A stretch of 64,000 bases of DNA, from the NCBI RefSeq assembly GCF_014635825.1, contig NZ_BMDO01000009.1, positions 1 to 64,000 of the forward strand, written 5' to 3'. The translations under genes and the position numbers were made by a program. Source of the stretch: Mucilaginibacter galii (GTDB lineage Bacteria > Bacteroidota > Bacteroidia > Sphingobacteriales > Sphingobacteriaceae). Under the pieces are notes generated by a model, which saw nothing but the letters and a program-made list of their open reading frames with translations, did not search any database and had not been told where the DNA came from. Shown one piece after another: positions 1-8,346 of the stretch. How positions within the stretch are numbered: the first letter of the stretch is position 1; every line of letters begins with the position of its first letter.

Positions 1-1
1 A

Positions 2-121
2 GGCTGGAAAGGCTACCGTTCACAACAACCACCGGGCATGACAACGATATGGCGAGGACTACAACGTTTCTATGATGTCTTAGACGGCTGGAACCTATTC
101 AAAGATATAGGTACACCGTAG
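2..121 (+). CDS. IS4-family (Tn5-like) transposase, C-terminal end only
   Basis: An open frame enters from the left edge and stops at TAG (119-121), giving about 39 residues. The tail contains PPGMTTIWRGLQRFYDVLDG, which fits the end of IS4/Tn5-type DDE transposases (PG..T.WRG...L.D...G). The catalytic region and start are outside the window, so activity cannot be judged. The stop codon directly touches a fragment of a chromosomal repeat (122-138), which suggests the insertion sequence ends here. The family call rests on this short tail and is an inference. Confidence 0.55.
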   Translation, partial: GWKGYRSQQPPGMTTIWRGLQRFYDVLDGWNLFKDIGTP

Positions 122-138
122 TCCCCAAGGAGGGAATT
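122..138. repeat. Fragment of the CCCTCC hairpin repeat family
   Basis: The reverse complement, AATTCCCTCCTTGGGGA, is identical over 17 bases to the repeat start near 52779-52797. The rest of the unit is missing on the transposase side, as if it had been interrupted by the insertion sequence. Confidence 0.5.
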
Positions 139-148
139 TTAGAAGGCT

Positions 149-1333
149 TTACGCCAGTTTCTGAAACGTCCTCCACCACAGGTCAGGCATTTCGCCGGAT
201 ATGGCCGTGGTATAATCTTCGTAGCGGCAAGGCACCAGGTGATAGCGCTCGTTAAGCGAACCGCCTGTTGGGTATGGCACCTGCATCCACCAACGGTCAG
301 ATTTTTTACTTTTTACAAATACAATTTCGTGCTCCTCATGCCTCAGCGTTGTTTTATACACCAGGTACTGCGATTTGGGCTGCAGCGGAAAATCTTTTTT
401 GCGGTTATAAAAGCCGTCGATAAAATACCATATCATTTGAGCCAGCAGCGTGGCCGTTTGTCCGTTACTGTCGTAAGCCGGGTTAAACTCATAGAAACCT
501 ATCGAGCTCAACTTGTCGTTAAACCCTGCGTAGCGGCACATCTGGCAGGCTTCTTCGCCATAAAAACCGTTAGGCGTGGCATTGGCATTGCCCATAGCGT
601 CTGACGAACGAATAGCACCCATATCAAAACTAATGGTGCTGGCATTGCGAATAACAGGCTCTGATACGTTCACGTTACCCATCAGCTCGCCCAAGCGGTG
701 TACATCAAAAAACAAGTTGTCCATTACGCGCAGGCTATCCTGGCTTACAAAATAGGTTTGATAGCCCAGGTTGCTATAATTGAACAGGTAATTGGGTTCG
801 TGTAAGAATATTTTGTTAAGGTACGATTGTGAGGTGGTGGCATCATCTTCCTGCATTTCGGCCTGCTCATCGAGGTCAAAGTGCGAATCTATGACCACCA
901 GGTCTACCTTTTGCTCCATTTCCTCGTAAGCGAGGTACTGGGCGTAAGTAAGGTCTTGTCCGCCGCCTAAAATCAGGGCAACAATGTCTTGCTTCACCAG
1001 TTCGGCAATTACCGTTTTAACGGCAAAATAGGTATCGTTTATGGTAGCTCCCTGGCGTATGTTGCCCAGGTCGTATATTTTAGAATGGTAGCTACCCTCG
1101 TTTAAGCGGTATAGCTTCTCGCGCACGTAATCAGGGCCCAGGGCACAGCCTGCATTCCCTACGGCATTGCGGTCGTCCTTTACGCCAAAAATTACCAGAT
1201 CGGGCTTTTGTTCCAGGTCGGGAAAATATTGGGTAAAGGCTTCTATTTTGTTACCCAACTGGCTCTGCTTGTAACCTTCGCCGGGTATAATTTGGTTAAC
1301 ATCAACCGGGGTAAAGAAATCCGCTAAAGACAT
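149..1333 (-). CDS. Arginase/formimidoylglutamase-family protein (ureohydrolase fold)
   Basis: This 394-residue protein has the ureohydrolase signature blocks in order: GGGQDLT (123-129), DSHFD (149-153) and SFDMGAIRSSD (235-245). The family normally binds two Mn ions and hydrolyses arginine, agmatine or formiminoglutamate. Here the usual His of the first block (GGDHS) is Gln126 and the second Asp of the third block is Gly239, while Asp149, His151, Asp153 and Asp237 remain. The metal site is therefore incomplete and the substrate is uncertain. A C-terminal extension of about 80 residues follows the arginase fold. It is a single gene, divergent from the SDR gene at 1410. Confidence 0.8.
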   Translation of the reverse strand: MSLADFFTPVDVNQIIPGEGYKQSQLGNKIEAFTQYFPDLEQKPDLVIFGVKDDRNAVGNAGCALGPDYVREKLYRLNEGSYHSKIYDLGNIRQGATINDTYFAVKTVIAELVKQDIVALILGGGQDLTYAQYLAYEEMEQKVDLVVIDSHFDLDEQAEMQEDDATTSQSYLNKIFLHEPNYLFNYSNLGYQTYFVSQDSLRVMDNLFFDVHRLGELMGNVNVSEPVIRNASTISFDMGAIRSSDAMGNANATPNGFYGEEACQMCRYAGFNDKLSSIGFYEFNPAYDSNGQTATLLAQMIWYFIDGFYNRKKDFPLQPKSQYLVYKTTLRHEEHEIVFVKSKKSDRWWMQVPYPTGGSLNERYHLVPCRYEDYTTAISGEMPDLWWRTFQKLA

Positions 1334-1409
1334 ATCGCTGCTTACAAAAGCTCAAATATCCATTTTTTAAATTAAATTGCGCTGTTTTTGTAAAACTTAC
1401 CCTCGTTAA

Positions 1410-2381
1410 ATGATTCTGGTTACCGGCGCAACAGGTTTCTTAGGTGCTGTACTGGCCCGACAGCTGGCTGCGCAAAATATATCTATCAGATGTATTAAAC
1501 GCAGCACATCGGTTATTCCTGATATATTGCAGCCTTACAGCCATTTAATTGACTGGCGCGAAGCTGATATACTGGACGATACAAGCCTGCAGGATGCTTT
1601 TGAGGAAATAACAAAAGTATACCATTGTGCCGCCTGGGTATCGTTCAAACAGGCCGATAAAGACCCCATGATTCATACCAATGTAAAGGGTACGGCCAAT
1701 GTAGTAAACTTGTGCCTGGAGCAGGATGCGCGCTTAGTGCACGTAAGCTCAATTGCCGCCATTGGCCAGGCCAAACCGGGACAGTTGATCACAGAAAAGA
1801 ATTATCTGGAAGAAACGCCTGCCAATAACATTTACTCTATATCCAAGCTGGAAAGCGAAATGGAAGTTTGGCGTGGTATAGCCGAGGGATTGGATGCCGT
1901 TATTGTTAATCCCTCTATTATTATTGGCCCTACCGCAGGCACCGAAGGCAGCGGCAAACTATTTGAAACGGTACGCCGGGGATTAAAATTTTACACCCGG
2001 GGCAGCTGCGGATTGGTAGACGTAGAAGATGTAGCCCGGTGCATGGTAACTCTCATGGAAAGCGACATTACCGCCGAACGTTACATCATCAATGCCGAGA
2101 ACTGGAATTATAAAGACCTGATGGAAACTATTGCCGGTTGCTTCGACCAAAAGAAACCGGCTACCGAAGCCAAACCCTGGATGCTTGAACTGGCCTGGCG
2201 CGGTGCATCTTTTGTAGCTACTTTGACAGGAAGAGATCCATCGCTCGATAAAATATCGGCACGTGCCGCCACTGTAGAACAGAATTACGATAACAGCAAA
2301 ATCATCAAAGAAACCGGCTTTAGCTTTAAACCGGTGAGGGAAAGTATTGCAGAGGTTTGCGAGGCGTTAAAGGTTAATTAA
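1410..2381 (+). CDS. NAD(P)-dependent epimerase/dehydratase (extended SDR)
   Basis: This 323-residue protein begins with a Rossmann nucleotide-binding motif GATGFLG (6-12). The catalytic Ser is in VSS (112-114) and the YxxxK pair is YSISK (Tyr142, Lys146), so it is an extended short-chain dehydrogenase. The C-terminal substrate domain resembles dihydroflavonol-reductase-like members, which act on sugar nucleotides, sterols or carbonyls; the substrate cannot be read from sequence. It is divergent from the arginase-family gene with a 76-base gap and followed by repeats, so it is probably a single-gene transcript. Confidence 0.85.
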   Translation: MILVTGATGFLGAVLARQLAAQNISIRCIKRSTSVIPDILQPYSHLIDWREADILDDTSLQDAFEEITKVYHCAAWVSFKQADKDPMIHTNVKGTANVVNLCLEQDARLVHVSSIAAIGQAKPGQLITEKNYLEETPANNIYSISKLESEMEVWRGIAEGLDAVIVNPSIIIGPTAGTEGSGKLFETVRRGLKFYTRGSCGLVDVEDVARCMVTLMESDITAERYIINAENWNYKDLMETIAGCFDQKKPATEAKPWMLELAWRGASFVATLTGRDPSLDKISARAATVEQNYDNSKIIKETGFSFKPVRESIAEVCEALKVN

Positions 2382-2385
2382 ACCT

Positions 2386-2480
2386 TGTCATTTCGAGTGC
2401 AAACGAGAAATTTTGTTCAAGGCAGCCGGTAGTTAACCTGTCTTGATAAACAGGATCTCTCACTATCGTTCGAGATGACA
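2386..2480. repeat. Palindromic intergenic repeat (TCATTTCGA family)
   Basis: The ends TGTCATTTCGAG and its near complement CGAGATGACA form an imperfect inverted repeat of about 95 bases. The arms carry the GTGAGA..ATCCTGTT core also seen at 10841-10885 and 52469-52505. Confidence 0.7.
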
Positions 2481-2555
2481 ACGAGTTAGTTTTCAGTAAT
2501 ACTAACTTATACTTCTTTTATATTCTATTGCGGTAAATCAGTATCTATCTATGAG

Positions 2556-2576
2556 ATGCCGAAACAAGTTCGGCAT
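2556..2576. repeat. Short perfect hairpin repeat
   Basis: ATGCCGAA and TTCGGCAT form an 8-base-pair stem around ACAAG. It lies just downstream of the GDSL gene (minus strand) and could also act as a transcription stop, though there is no T tract. Confidence 0.5.
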
Positions 2577-2592
2577 GACTGCACACCGTCTC

Positions 2593-3321
2593 CTACTTCA
2601 AACTCTTCAACACCTCGGCACTTAGCAAACCCGTCCAGAGCATGTACATTTTACCTGATGGATGCAGCCCGTCTGCGGCTACCAGGCTTGGGTCGGCAAT
2701 GGCTTGTTGTGATATGGGGGTAATGTCGGTATAACTAACGCCTGCCTTCTCACTCTCTTCTTTGTTGATGGCATTGTACTGCGCAATTTCTTTGGTAATC
2801 TGCATCACGTCCTGCCCTTTGGCAAAGGGTGTTACTCCCCAGTTGGGTATAGATAGAACGAAGACGTGCTTTTTGTTGCCGTTGGCATAGCTCAAGGCTG
2901 TGTTTAGCAACTGCACAAATTCGGTACGATAGGTATCAATATTATAATGACGGTATTGGTTGTTTACACCAATAAGCAGGGTGACTATATCAAACTTACT
3001 CTTGAGATTTTGATTATTGATCTCGCGGATAAGTTCGTCGGTGGTCCAGCCGGTGCGGGCAATGATGGTAGGCTTACCTACGCTGTATTCCTGCTTATTG
3101 AGAGCCGATGCCAACTGGTACGGAAACGATTGATCGGCCGGAACCGATTCGCCAATGGTATAGGAATCGCCCAGGGCCAGGTACGTAAGCGTTGTTCCAT
3201 TGCCTACAGGCGGCGCAACAATTGGGATTACGGGTGTGGTTACAATAACGTTATCCATGTTTTTACTGGAGCAGCCCGTGAGGGCGGTTATGGTGAGTAT
3301 TATCAGGTTCCACTTTTTCAT
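2593..3321 (-). CDS. SGNH/GDSL-family hydrolase lipoprotein
   Basis: The 242-residue product starts with a lipoprotein signal peptide ending LTGC, with lipidated Cys17. The mature part has block I GDS (Ser53 nucleophile) in ALGDSYTIGE, a GVNNQ block and the catalytic pair in DGLHP (Asp217, His220). These are the marks of TesA/lysophospholipase L1-like esterases. Its ATG overlaps the lipB stop by four bases (3318-3321), so it is co-translated with lipB. It probably acts as a lipid or carbohydrate esterase at the cell envelope; the substrate is unknown. Confidence 0.85.
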   Translation of the reverse strand: MKKWNLIILTITALTGCSSKNMDNVIVTTPVIPIVAPPVGNGTTLTYLALGDSYTIGESVPADQSFPYQLASALNKQEYSVGKPTIIARTGWTTDELIREINNQNLKSKFDIVTLLIGVNNQYRHYNIDTYRTEFVQLLNTALSYANGNKKHVFVLSIPNWGVTPFAKGQDVMQITKEIAQYNAINKEESEKAGVSYTDITPISQQAIADPSLVAADGLHPSGKMYMLWTGLLSAEVLKSLK

Positions 3322-4049
3322 CCTATCATCTCCATACCAAAAAGTACGGAAATATGATGTTTCAGGATTTCTTTCACTTCATTTAAATCTACCGGGTGGC
3401 CCAATTCGCGCTGCATAGAGGTTACATCTTTATCATCTATACCGCAGGGGATAATGTAACCAAAGTAGTCGAGGTTGGCATTTACGTTAAATGCCAAACC
3501 GTGCATAGTTACCCAACGGCTGCAACGCACACCCATGGCGCATATTTTACGGGCGCGTTCGTTATCAGCATCAAGCCATACACCGGTATAACCGGGGTAA
3601 CGACCAGCCTTGATGCCGTAATGGGCCAGCGTAAGTATCACTGCTTCTTCTAAGGTGCGCAGGTAGAGGTGTATATCAGTAAAAAAATTGTCAAGATCTA
3701 AAATAGGATAAACCACCAGTTGGCCTGGGCCATGGTAGGTAATATCGCCGCCACGTTTTATGGGGTAATAAACGGCCTTCTTCTCTTTCAAACCGGCTTC
3801 ATCCAGCAATAAGTGGTCGGGCGTGCCGCTGTTACCTAAGGTAAATACGTGCGGGTGCTCACAAAAAACAAGATAGTTGGGCGTTGGTATTTCTTCCGGA
3901 GCCTCTTCTCCGTCCACAACGGCCGCTTGCCGGTTGCGAATTTCACCCTTCAGTTTAACCGTGGCATTGAACAGTTCTTCCTGCCGGTCCCAGCCCTGCT
4001 TGTAATCTGTTAATCCCCAATCCTGATACTGTACGTGTTTGTTCTTCAT
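3318..4049 (-). CDS. lipB: Lipoyl(octanoyl) transferase LipB
   Basis: LipB moves octanoyl from acyl-carrier protein to lipoyl domains of 2-oxoacid dehydrogenases. The sequence has the family block RGGDITYHGPGQLVVYPI, the HG.A.NV block (MHGLAFNVN) and the catalytic Cys in IIPCGI. At 243 residues it is slightly long because of an acidic insert (about residues 38-55) before TPNYLVF. It overlaps the phosphopantetheinyl transferase gene upstream (ATGA at 4046-4049), which ties carrier-protein activation to lipoylation. Its ribosome-binding site, AGGAGGGG six bases before ATG, lies within a repeat element. Confidence 0.95.
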   Translation of the reverse strand: MKNKHVQYQDWGLTDYKQGWDRQEELFNATVKLKGEIRNRQAAVVDGEEAPEEIPTPNYLVFCEHPHVFTLGNSGTPDHLLLDEAGLKEKKAVYYPIKRGGDITYHGPGQLVVYPILDLDNFFTDIHLYLRTLEEAVILTLAHYGIKAGRYPGYTGVWLDADNERARKICAMGVRCSRWVTMHGLAFNVNANLDYFGYIIPCGIDDKDVTSMQRELGHPVDLNEVKEILKHHISVLFGMEMIG

Positions 4050-4765
4050 AAAGCCCCTCCTAAATCCTCCCCGGGAGGGAGGACTTTTTTATTAAACTCC
4101 CTCCCTCCCGGGGAGGGCTGGGGAGGGGCTGCTTTCACATACCCCAACATATAATCTTCGTACTGCATATAATCCACTCTAAAATCAAGGTCTACTTCAC
4201 CTTTGTGCAGGTTGGCATTCACACTCCCCTCTTCGGCAAAGCTGAATGCCTCCAGCGCAATATTATCTAAAAATGAAACCTCTTTTTGGCCGTAACATTT
4301 GTAAATGGCTTCCTTGGCACACCAGCACACATACAGGTAGGCAATTTTATGATGCGGGTCAATTACCGTACGCTCGGCCGGGCGCAAAAACTTGGGCGCT
4401 ATGCGCTCTACCTTTTGTTTGATCTGCTCTATATCTATCCCCACGGGGCGGCTTTTGCTAATCATAACCGCGGCGTAATCGAACGAATGGCTTAACGATA
4501 TATGGTAGGGTAAATTAACCAGGTAAGGCTTGCCGTGTTCGTCTATCTGGCAATCAATATACTCGCTGGTATCTAACATGGTGCGTAAAAGCACCCGGGT
4601 AGCCAGCCAGTGCAAATGGCGTTTACCGTTGGCCAATTGCTCTACAAAAGCCTTTTCATGCTCGTTGAGCTGTAGCTGGCTGTACAGGGCATCGGCCTCC
4701 TCCTCAATGCGCCAAAGGGCAAATTCGGTGTCGGGGTCTACCTGTTTTCTGAATGCAATGGCCAT
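4046..4765 (-). CDS. 4'-phosphopantetheinyl transferase family protein
   Basis: This 239-residue Sfp/AcpT-like enzyme attaches phosphopantetheine from CoA to carrier proteins. The Mg-binding motif VGIDIE (Asp111, Glu113) and the WCAKEAIYK block (148-156, Glu152 and Lys156) are present. The last 27 residues (about 213-239, starting [11 protein letters not shown]) are encoded by the CCCTCC repeat element, not by family sequence; the native protein probably ended near residue 212. It is the first gene of the three-gene minus-strand unit with lipB and the GDSL gene and is divergent from dcd. A TAnnTTTG box lies 24 bases upstream. Confidence 0.9.
   Translation of the reverse strand: MAIAFRKQVDPDTEFALWRIEEEADALYSQLQLNEHEKAFVEQLANGKRHLHWLATRVLLRTMLDTSEYIDCQIDEHGKPYLVNLPYHISLSHSFDYAAVMISKSRPVGIDIEQIKQKVERIAPKFLRPAERTVIDPHHKIAYLYVCWCAKEAIYKCYGQKEVSFLDNIALEAFSFAEEGSVNANLHKGEVDLDFRVDYMQYEDYMLGYVKAAPPQPSPGGREFNKKVLPPGEDLGGAL
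4052..4130. repeat. CCCTCC inverted-repeat element at the PPTase-lipB junction
   Basis: Two arms of about 30 bases (4052-4083 and 4096-4130) are near-perfect reverse complements, each holding CCCTCCC, CGGG and GGGAGGGG blocks, around a 12-base spacer. The same structure recurs in miaB at 19743-19853, and variants occur at 52779-52953. Transcribed, it would fold to a strong hairpin. Confidence 0.85.
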
Positions 4766-4788
4766 AAATAATTTACAAAAGCGGAGCG

Positions 4789-4796
4789 CAAAATTA
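4789..4796 (-). promoter_or_regulatory. Bacteroidota -7 promoter box for the PPTase-lipB unit
   Basis: The minus strand reads TAATTTTG, matching TAnnTTTG, 24 bases before the ATG. No clear -33 TTG was seen. Confidence 0.4.
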
Positions 4797-4840
4797 GCTT
4801 AAATAATTATAATTTAGGCGGTGTAACCCGTCACCCGAAA

Positions 4841-5377
4841 ATGATTTTATCAGACAAACGTATCTTAGAAGAAATTGAAAAAGGCCATATCATTATTGAA
4901 CCTTTTAAGCGCGAGTGCCTGGGTACAAACTCTTACGATGTGCATTTGGGCAAGTACCTGGCCACCTACCGCAACCGGGTATTAGATGCCAAGGTACATA
5001 ATGAAATAGATTCTTTTGAAATACCTAAAGACGGCTTTACACTGCAACCTGGCACCCTGTACCTTGGCGTAACGGTAGAGTATACCGAAACACATCAGCA
5101 TGTTCCTTTTTTGGAGGGAAAATCGAGCACGGGCCGTTTGGGTATAGACATTCATGCCACCGCCGGTAAAGGCGATGTAGGCTTTTGCAACACCTGGACG
5201 CTGGAAATTTCGTGTGCACAGCCTGTAAAGATTTACGCGGGAATGCCCATTGGCCAGTTAATTTATTTTGTAGTAGAAGGCGATATTGAAACGCTCTACA
5301 ACACCAAAGGCAACGCCAAGTATAACAATCCTACTACAAGGCCTGTAGAAAGCATGATGTGGAAAAATAAATTTTGA
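4841..5377 (+). CDS. dcd: dCTP deaminase
   Basis: This 178-residue enzyme deaminates dCTP to dUTP, feeding dTMP synthesis with the dUTPase encoded at 41302. The family signature EGKSSTGRLGIDIHATAGKG is clear, followed by DVGFCNTWTLEIS with the catalytic Glu in TLE. It belongs to the dUTPase-like trimer fold. Length matches the family. It is divergent from the PPTase gene and followed by a nested hairpin, so it looks monocistronic. Confidence 0.93.
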   Translation: MILSDKRILEEIEKGHIIIEPFKRECLGTNSYDVHLGKYLATYRNRVLDAKVHNEIDSFEIPKDGFTLQPGTLYLGVTVEYTETHQHVPFLEGKSSTGRLGIDIHATAGKGDVGFCNTWTLEISCAQPVKIYAGMPIGQLIYFVVEGDIETLYNTKGNAKYNNPTTRPVESMMWKNKF

Positions 5378-5412
5378 TATTTAACGTATAAACTTAAAAA
5401 TAAGCGTTTTAA

Positions 5413-5447
5413 TAAAGCATAATCTGCGTTATAACGTTTATGCTTTA
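5413..5447. repeat. Nested hairpin between dcd and the MG2/TonB-plug gene
   Basis: TAAAGCATAA (5413-5422) pairs perfectly with TTATGCTTTA (5438-5447), and CGTTATAACG (5427-5436) is a perfect palindrome inside. There is no T tract. It may stop dcd transcription or regulate the following gene. Confidence 0.5.
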
Positions 5448-5473
5448 AGCAAATAAACATCTGCCCCATCACC

Positions 5474-8188
5474 ATGAATTTAAAGAAGCTTTTTGCCGGC
5501 GTTTTCGTAATGGCTGCCCTTGCCGTGGCCTTTGCTTTCATTACACCTGAAGATGACCCTATCCAAAAGATCGTAGCCCAGCTGGAGAAATGGACAACCG
5601 ATCATCCGCAGGAAAAAGTTTACCTGCAGTTAGATAAACCCTACTACGGCGTGGGCGATAATATTTGGTTAAAAGCCTACATCACCATTGGGGCCGAGCA
5701 CCGGCTATCTGCCATTAGCGGGGCTTTGAACATAGAACTGATCAACGACCAGGATTCGGTAAAACAGTGGATCAAACTCCCGGTAACCAGCGGTATAACC
5801 TGGGGCGATTTTGCACTTAGCGATACCCTGCAGGAAGGTACTTACCGCATACGCGCCTATACTAACTGGATGCGCAATGCCGGGCCCGAATACTTTTTCG
5901 AAAAATCCATTACCATTGGTAACGCCGCTACCAATAACGTGTTTACCAAAACATCTTATAAATACAGCAAAGTAAACAATGCCCAAAAGGTTGATGCAGT
6001 GATCAATTACGCCGACCTGGACAACTTACCTTATGCAGGAAAAGAGGTAAGCTACGCCGTAAAAGTAAACGACAAGCAGATCCTTAAAAGCAAAGGCACC
6101 ACCGATGCCCAGGGCAATCTCTCTATTAGTTTTCTGAATACCCAGCAGGCGCCGCTTACCTCGGGCATAATTGTTACCAATATTAAGGTTGATGATAAAA
6201 AGACCATCAACAAAAATATTATCCTTAAAACTACATCGGGGCAGGCCGATGTACAGTTCTTTCCTGAAAGTGGCAACCTGGTAAATGGTGTACGTTCGCG
6301 TGTGGCGTTCAAGGCTGTTGGCCCTAATGGACTGGGTGTTGATATTAAAGGCATGATTACCGACAATAACAACGCCGAGGTAGCCCAGTTAACCACCCGG
6401 CACTTGGGCATGGGCGTATTTGCCCTTACGCCCGAAGCCGGTAAAACTTATAAAGCTCAAATTACTTACCCCGATGGCTCGCAAAATACTGTAGCCTTAC
6501 CTGCTGCGGCCGAACAGGGTTTTGTAATGACGATAAACAATGCAGATACAGCAAAAATTAATCTGCGGGTTACGGGCGGTGCAGGCACTAATGCTAAAGA
6601 CAATTATATCGTTGCCCAATCGGGCGGGGTGGTGTGTTATGTGGCCCGCAATAGCGGCGGACAAAGCACTTTTAGCGCGTTAATTCCTAAGAATAAATTT
6701 CCATCGGGTATTGCACAGTTTACGCTGTTTACAGCTGCCGGCCAGCCGTTGAACGAGCGTATTGCATTTATACAGCGTGATGCCGATATGCTTACTGTGA
6801 AAGTGAGTGCAAGTGCGGCCACATCGGCCCCAAGGCAAAAAGTTAAAATAAACCTAAATGCAGCCAACAGTGACGGTAAGCCTGTGGTGGGTGTGTTTTC
6901 GGCCTCGGTTATTGATGAATCGAAGGTACAAACCGATGAAGCTGCCGAAACTTCCATCCTGTCGCACCTGCTATTAACTTCCGATTTGAAGGGTTTTGTA
7001 GAACAGCCAAACTACTATTTTACCAAACCCAACGAAAAAACCAATGCCGACCTTGATGTGCTGATGTTAACACAGGGCTACCGCCGCTTTGAATGGAAAT
7101 CTCTACTGGCCGATCAGATACCGGCACCTGCTTTCCAGGCCGAAAAAACGCTGCAAATATCAGGTACGGTAAAAACTTTGGGTGGTAAGCCTGTGCCCAA
7201 CAGTAAGGTAATGTTGTTTACTACGGCAGGCGGTACTTTTATTTTAGATACCGTGGCCGATGCGCAGGGCAAATTTGCCTTCAAAAATCTGTTGTTTAAA
7301 GACAGTATAAGGTTTGTGATACAGGCACGCACAGCTAAAAACAGCAAGAACGTAGAAATTACGCTGGATAATCTCCCCAGCCGCTCGGTGGTAAAAAACG
7401 TAAGACCGCAGGATGTTGAAGTGGGTGCCGAAGCGTTGAACGCTTACCTGAAATTCAGCAAAAAACAATACGACGAGGAAGCTAAATACGGACTGGGCAA
7501 TCATACCATTTTACTGAAAGAAGTTACCGTTACCGAGAAACGAAAATCGGCCCTTACCAATTCATCAAATCTTAACGGTGCAGGTAACGCCGACCAGGTA
7601 ATTACGGCCGACGTATTTGAAAAGATAGGTTGTGCCACCATTGATCAGTGTTTACAAGGCCGTTTGGTAGGCGTAATTTTCAGAGGTGGGGTTCCGTATT
7701 CTACCCGCAGTTTTAACACGCCTATGCAAATTATATTAGATGGTGTTTATGTAGAAAGCGACTTTTTGCTCAATATATCACCTTTTGATGTTGCCAGTGT
7801 TGAAGTTTTACGCACCATTGGCAATACAGCCATTTATGGAAGCCGCGGCAGCGGCGGTGTGCTGTTAATTAACACCAAACGCGGAGGAGATTATAATTAT
7901 AGTGCCGCTAACATTTATTCGCCGGGCATAATTACCTATACCCCTAAAGGCTTTTATGCTGCCCGCCAGTTTTACGCTCCAAAATATGACGACCCTAAAA
8001 CCAATGTAGCCATTGCCGACCTGCGCACCACCATACACTGGGTACCTAATATTATTACCGACAGCAATGGCAATGCCTCTTTCGAATACTTTAACGCTGG
8101 CACCAAAGGAACGTACCGCGTGGTAGTAGAAGGCTTAAACGATGAAGGACATTTGGGCAGGCAAGTGTTCAGTTACCAGGTGCAGTAG
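5474..8188 (+). CDS. Alpha-2-macroglobulin-like (MG2) protein with TonB-receptor plug domain
   Basis: This 904-residue secreted protein has an N-terminal signal segment (about 1-22), then an MG2-like region beginning HPQEKVYLQLDKPYY typical of Bacteroidota 'carboxypeptidase regulatory/TonB plug' proteins. A carboxypeptidase-regulatory-like beta domain sits near 565-635, and residues about 705-805 resemble a SusC-type TonB plug (VLRTIGNTAIYGSRGSGGV). No outer-membrane beta barrel follows; instead it ends with a short macroglobulin-like segment. Its role is unknown; such proteins are thought to work at the outer membrane or periplasm. It is a single gene between dcd and a repeat block. Confidence 0.75.
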   Translation: MNLKKLFAGVFVMAALAVAFAFITPEDDPIQKIVAQLEKWTTDHPQEKVYLQLDKPYYGVGDNIWLKAYITIGAEHRLSAISGALNIELINDQDSVKQWIKLPVTSGITWGDFALSDTLQEGTYRIRAYTNWMRNAGPEYFFEKSITIGNAATNNVFTKTSYKYSKVNNAQKVDAVINYADLDNLPYAGKEVSYAVKVNDKQILKSKGTTDAQGNLSISFLNTQQAPLTSGIIVTNIKVDDKKTINKNIILKTTSGQADVQFFPESGNLVNGVRSRVAFKAVGPNGLGVDIKGMITDNNNAEVAQLTTRHLGMGVFALTPEAGKTYKAQITYPDGSQNTVALPAAAEQGFVMTINNADTAKINLRVTGGAGTNAKDNYIVAQSGGVVCYVARNSGGQSTFSALIPKNKFPSGIAQFTLFTAAGQPLNERIAFIQRDADMLTVKVSASAATSAPRQKVKINLNAANSDGKPVVGVFSASVIDESKVQTDEAAETSILSHLLLTSDLKGFVEQPNYYFTKPNEKTNADLDVLMLTQGYRRFEWKSLLADQIPAPAFQAEKTLQISGTVKTLGGKPVPNSKVMLFTTAGGTFILDTVADAQGKFAFKNLLFKDSIRFVIQARTAKNSKNVEITLDNLPSRSVVKNVRPQDVEVGAEALNAYLKFSKKQYDEEAKYGLGNHTILLKEVTVTEKRKSALTNSSNLNGAGNADQVITADVFEKIGCATIDQCLQGRLVGVIFRGGVPYSTRSFNTPMQIILDGVYVESDFLLNISPFDVASVEVLRTIGNTAIYGSRGSGGVLLINTKRGGDYNYSAANIYSPGIITYTPKGFYAARQFYAPKYDDPKTNVAIADLRTTIHWVPNIITDSNGNASFEYFNAGTKGTYRVVVEGLNDEGHLGRQVFSYQVQ

Positions 8189-8220
8189 TGCTCTGAGTTA
8201 TTCTGGGTTTAAGAAATATC

Positions 8221-8293
8221 GTCATTGCGAGGTACGAAGCAATCCCTGCGTAGGCTAATCAGATGTAGAGATTGCTTCGTACCTCGCAATGAC
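8221..8293. repeat. Perfect 24-bp inverted repeat (TCATTGCGAGG family)
   Basis: Arms 8221-8244 and 8270-8293 are exact reverse complements; they start GTCATTGCGAGGTACGAAG. The spacer is 25 bases. It follows the stop of the MG2/TonB-plug gene. Confidence 0.8.
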
Positions 8294-8346
8294 GGGATAA
8301 TATAAAAATTCGCTACCGCGAGTTTAGCGCAACGTAACTCGTTGTA

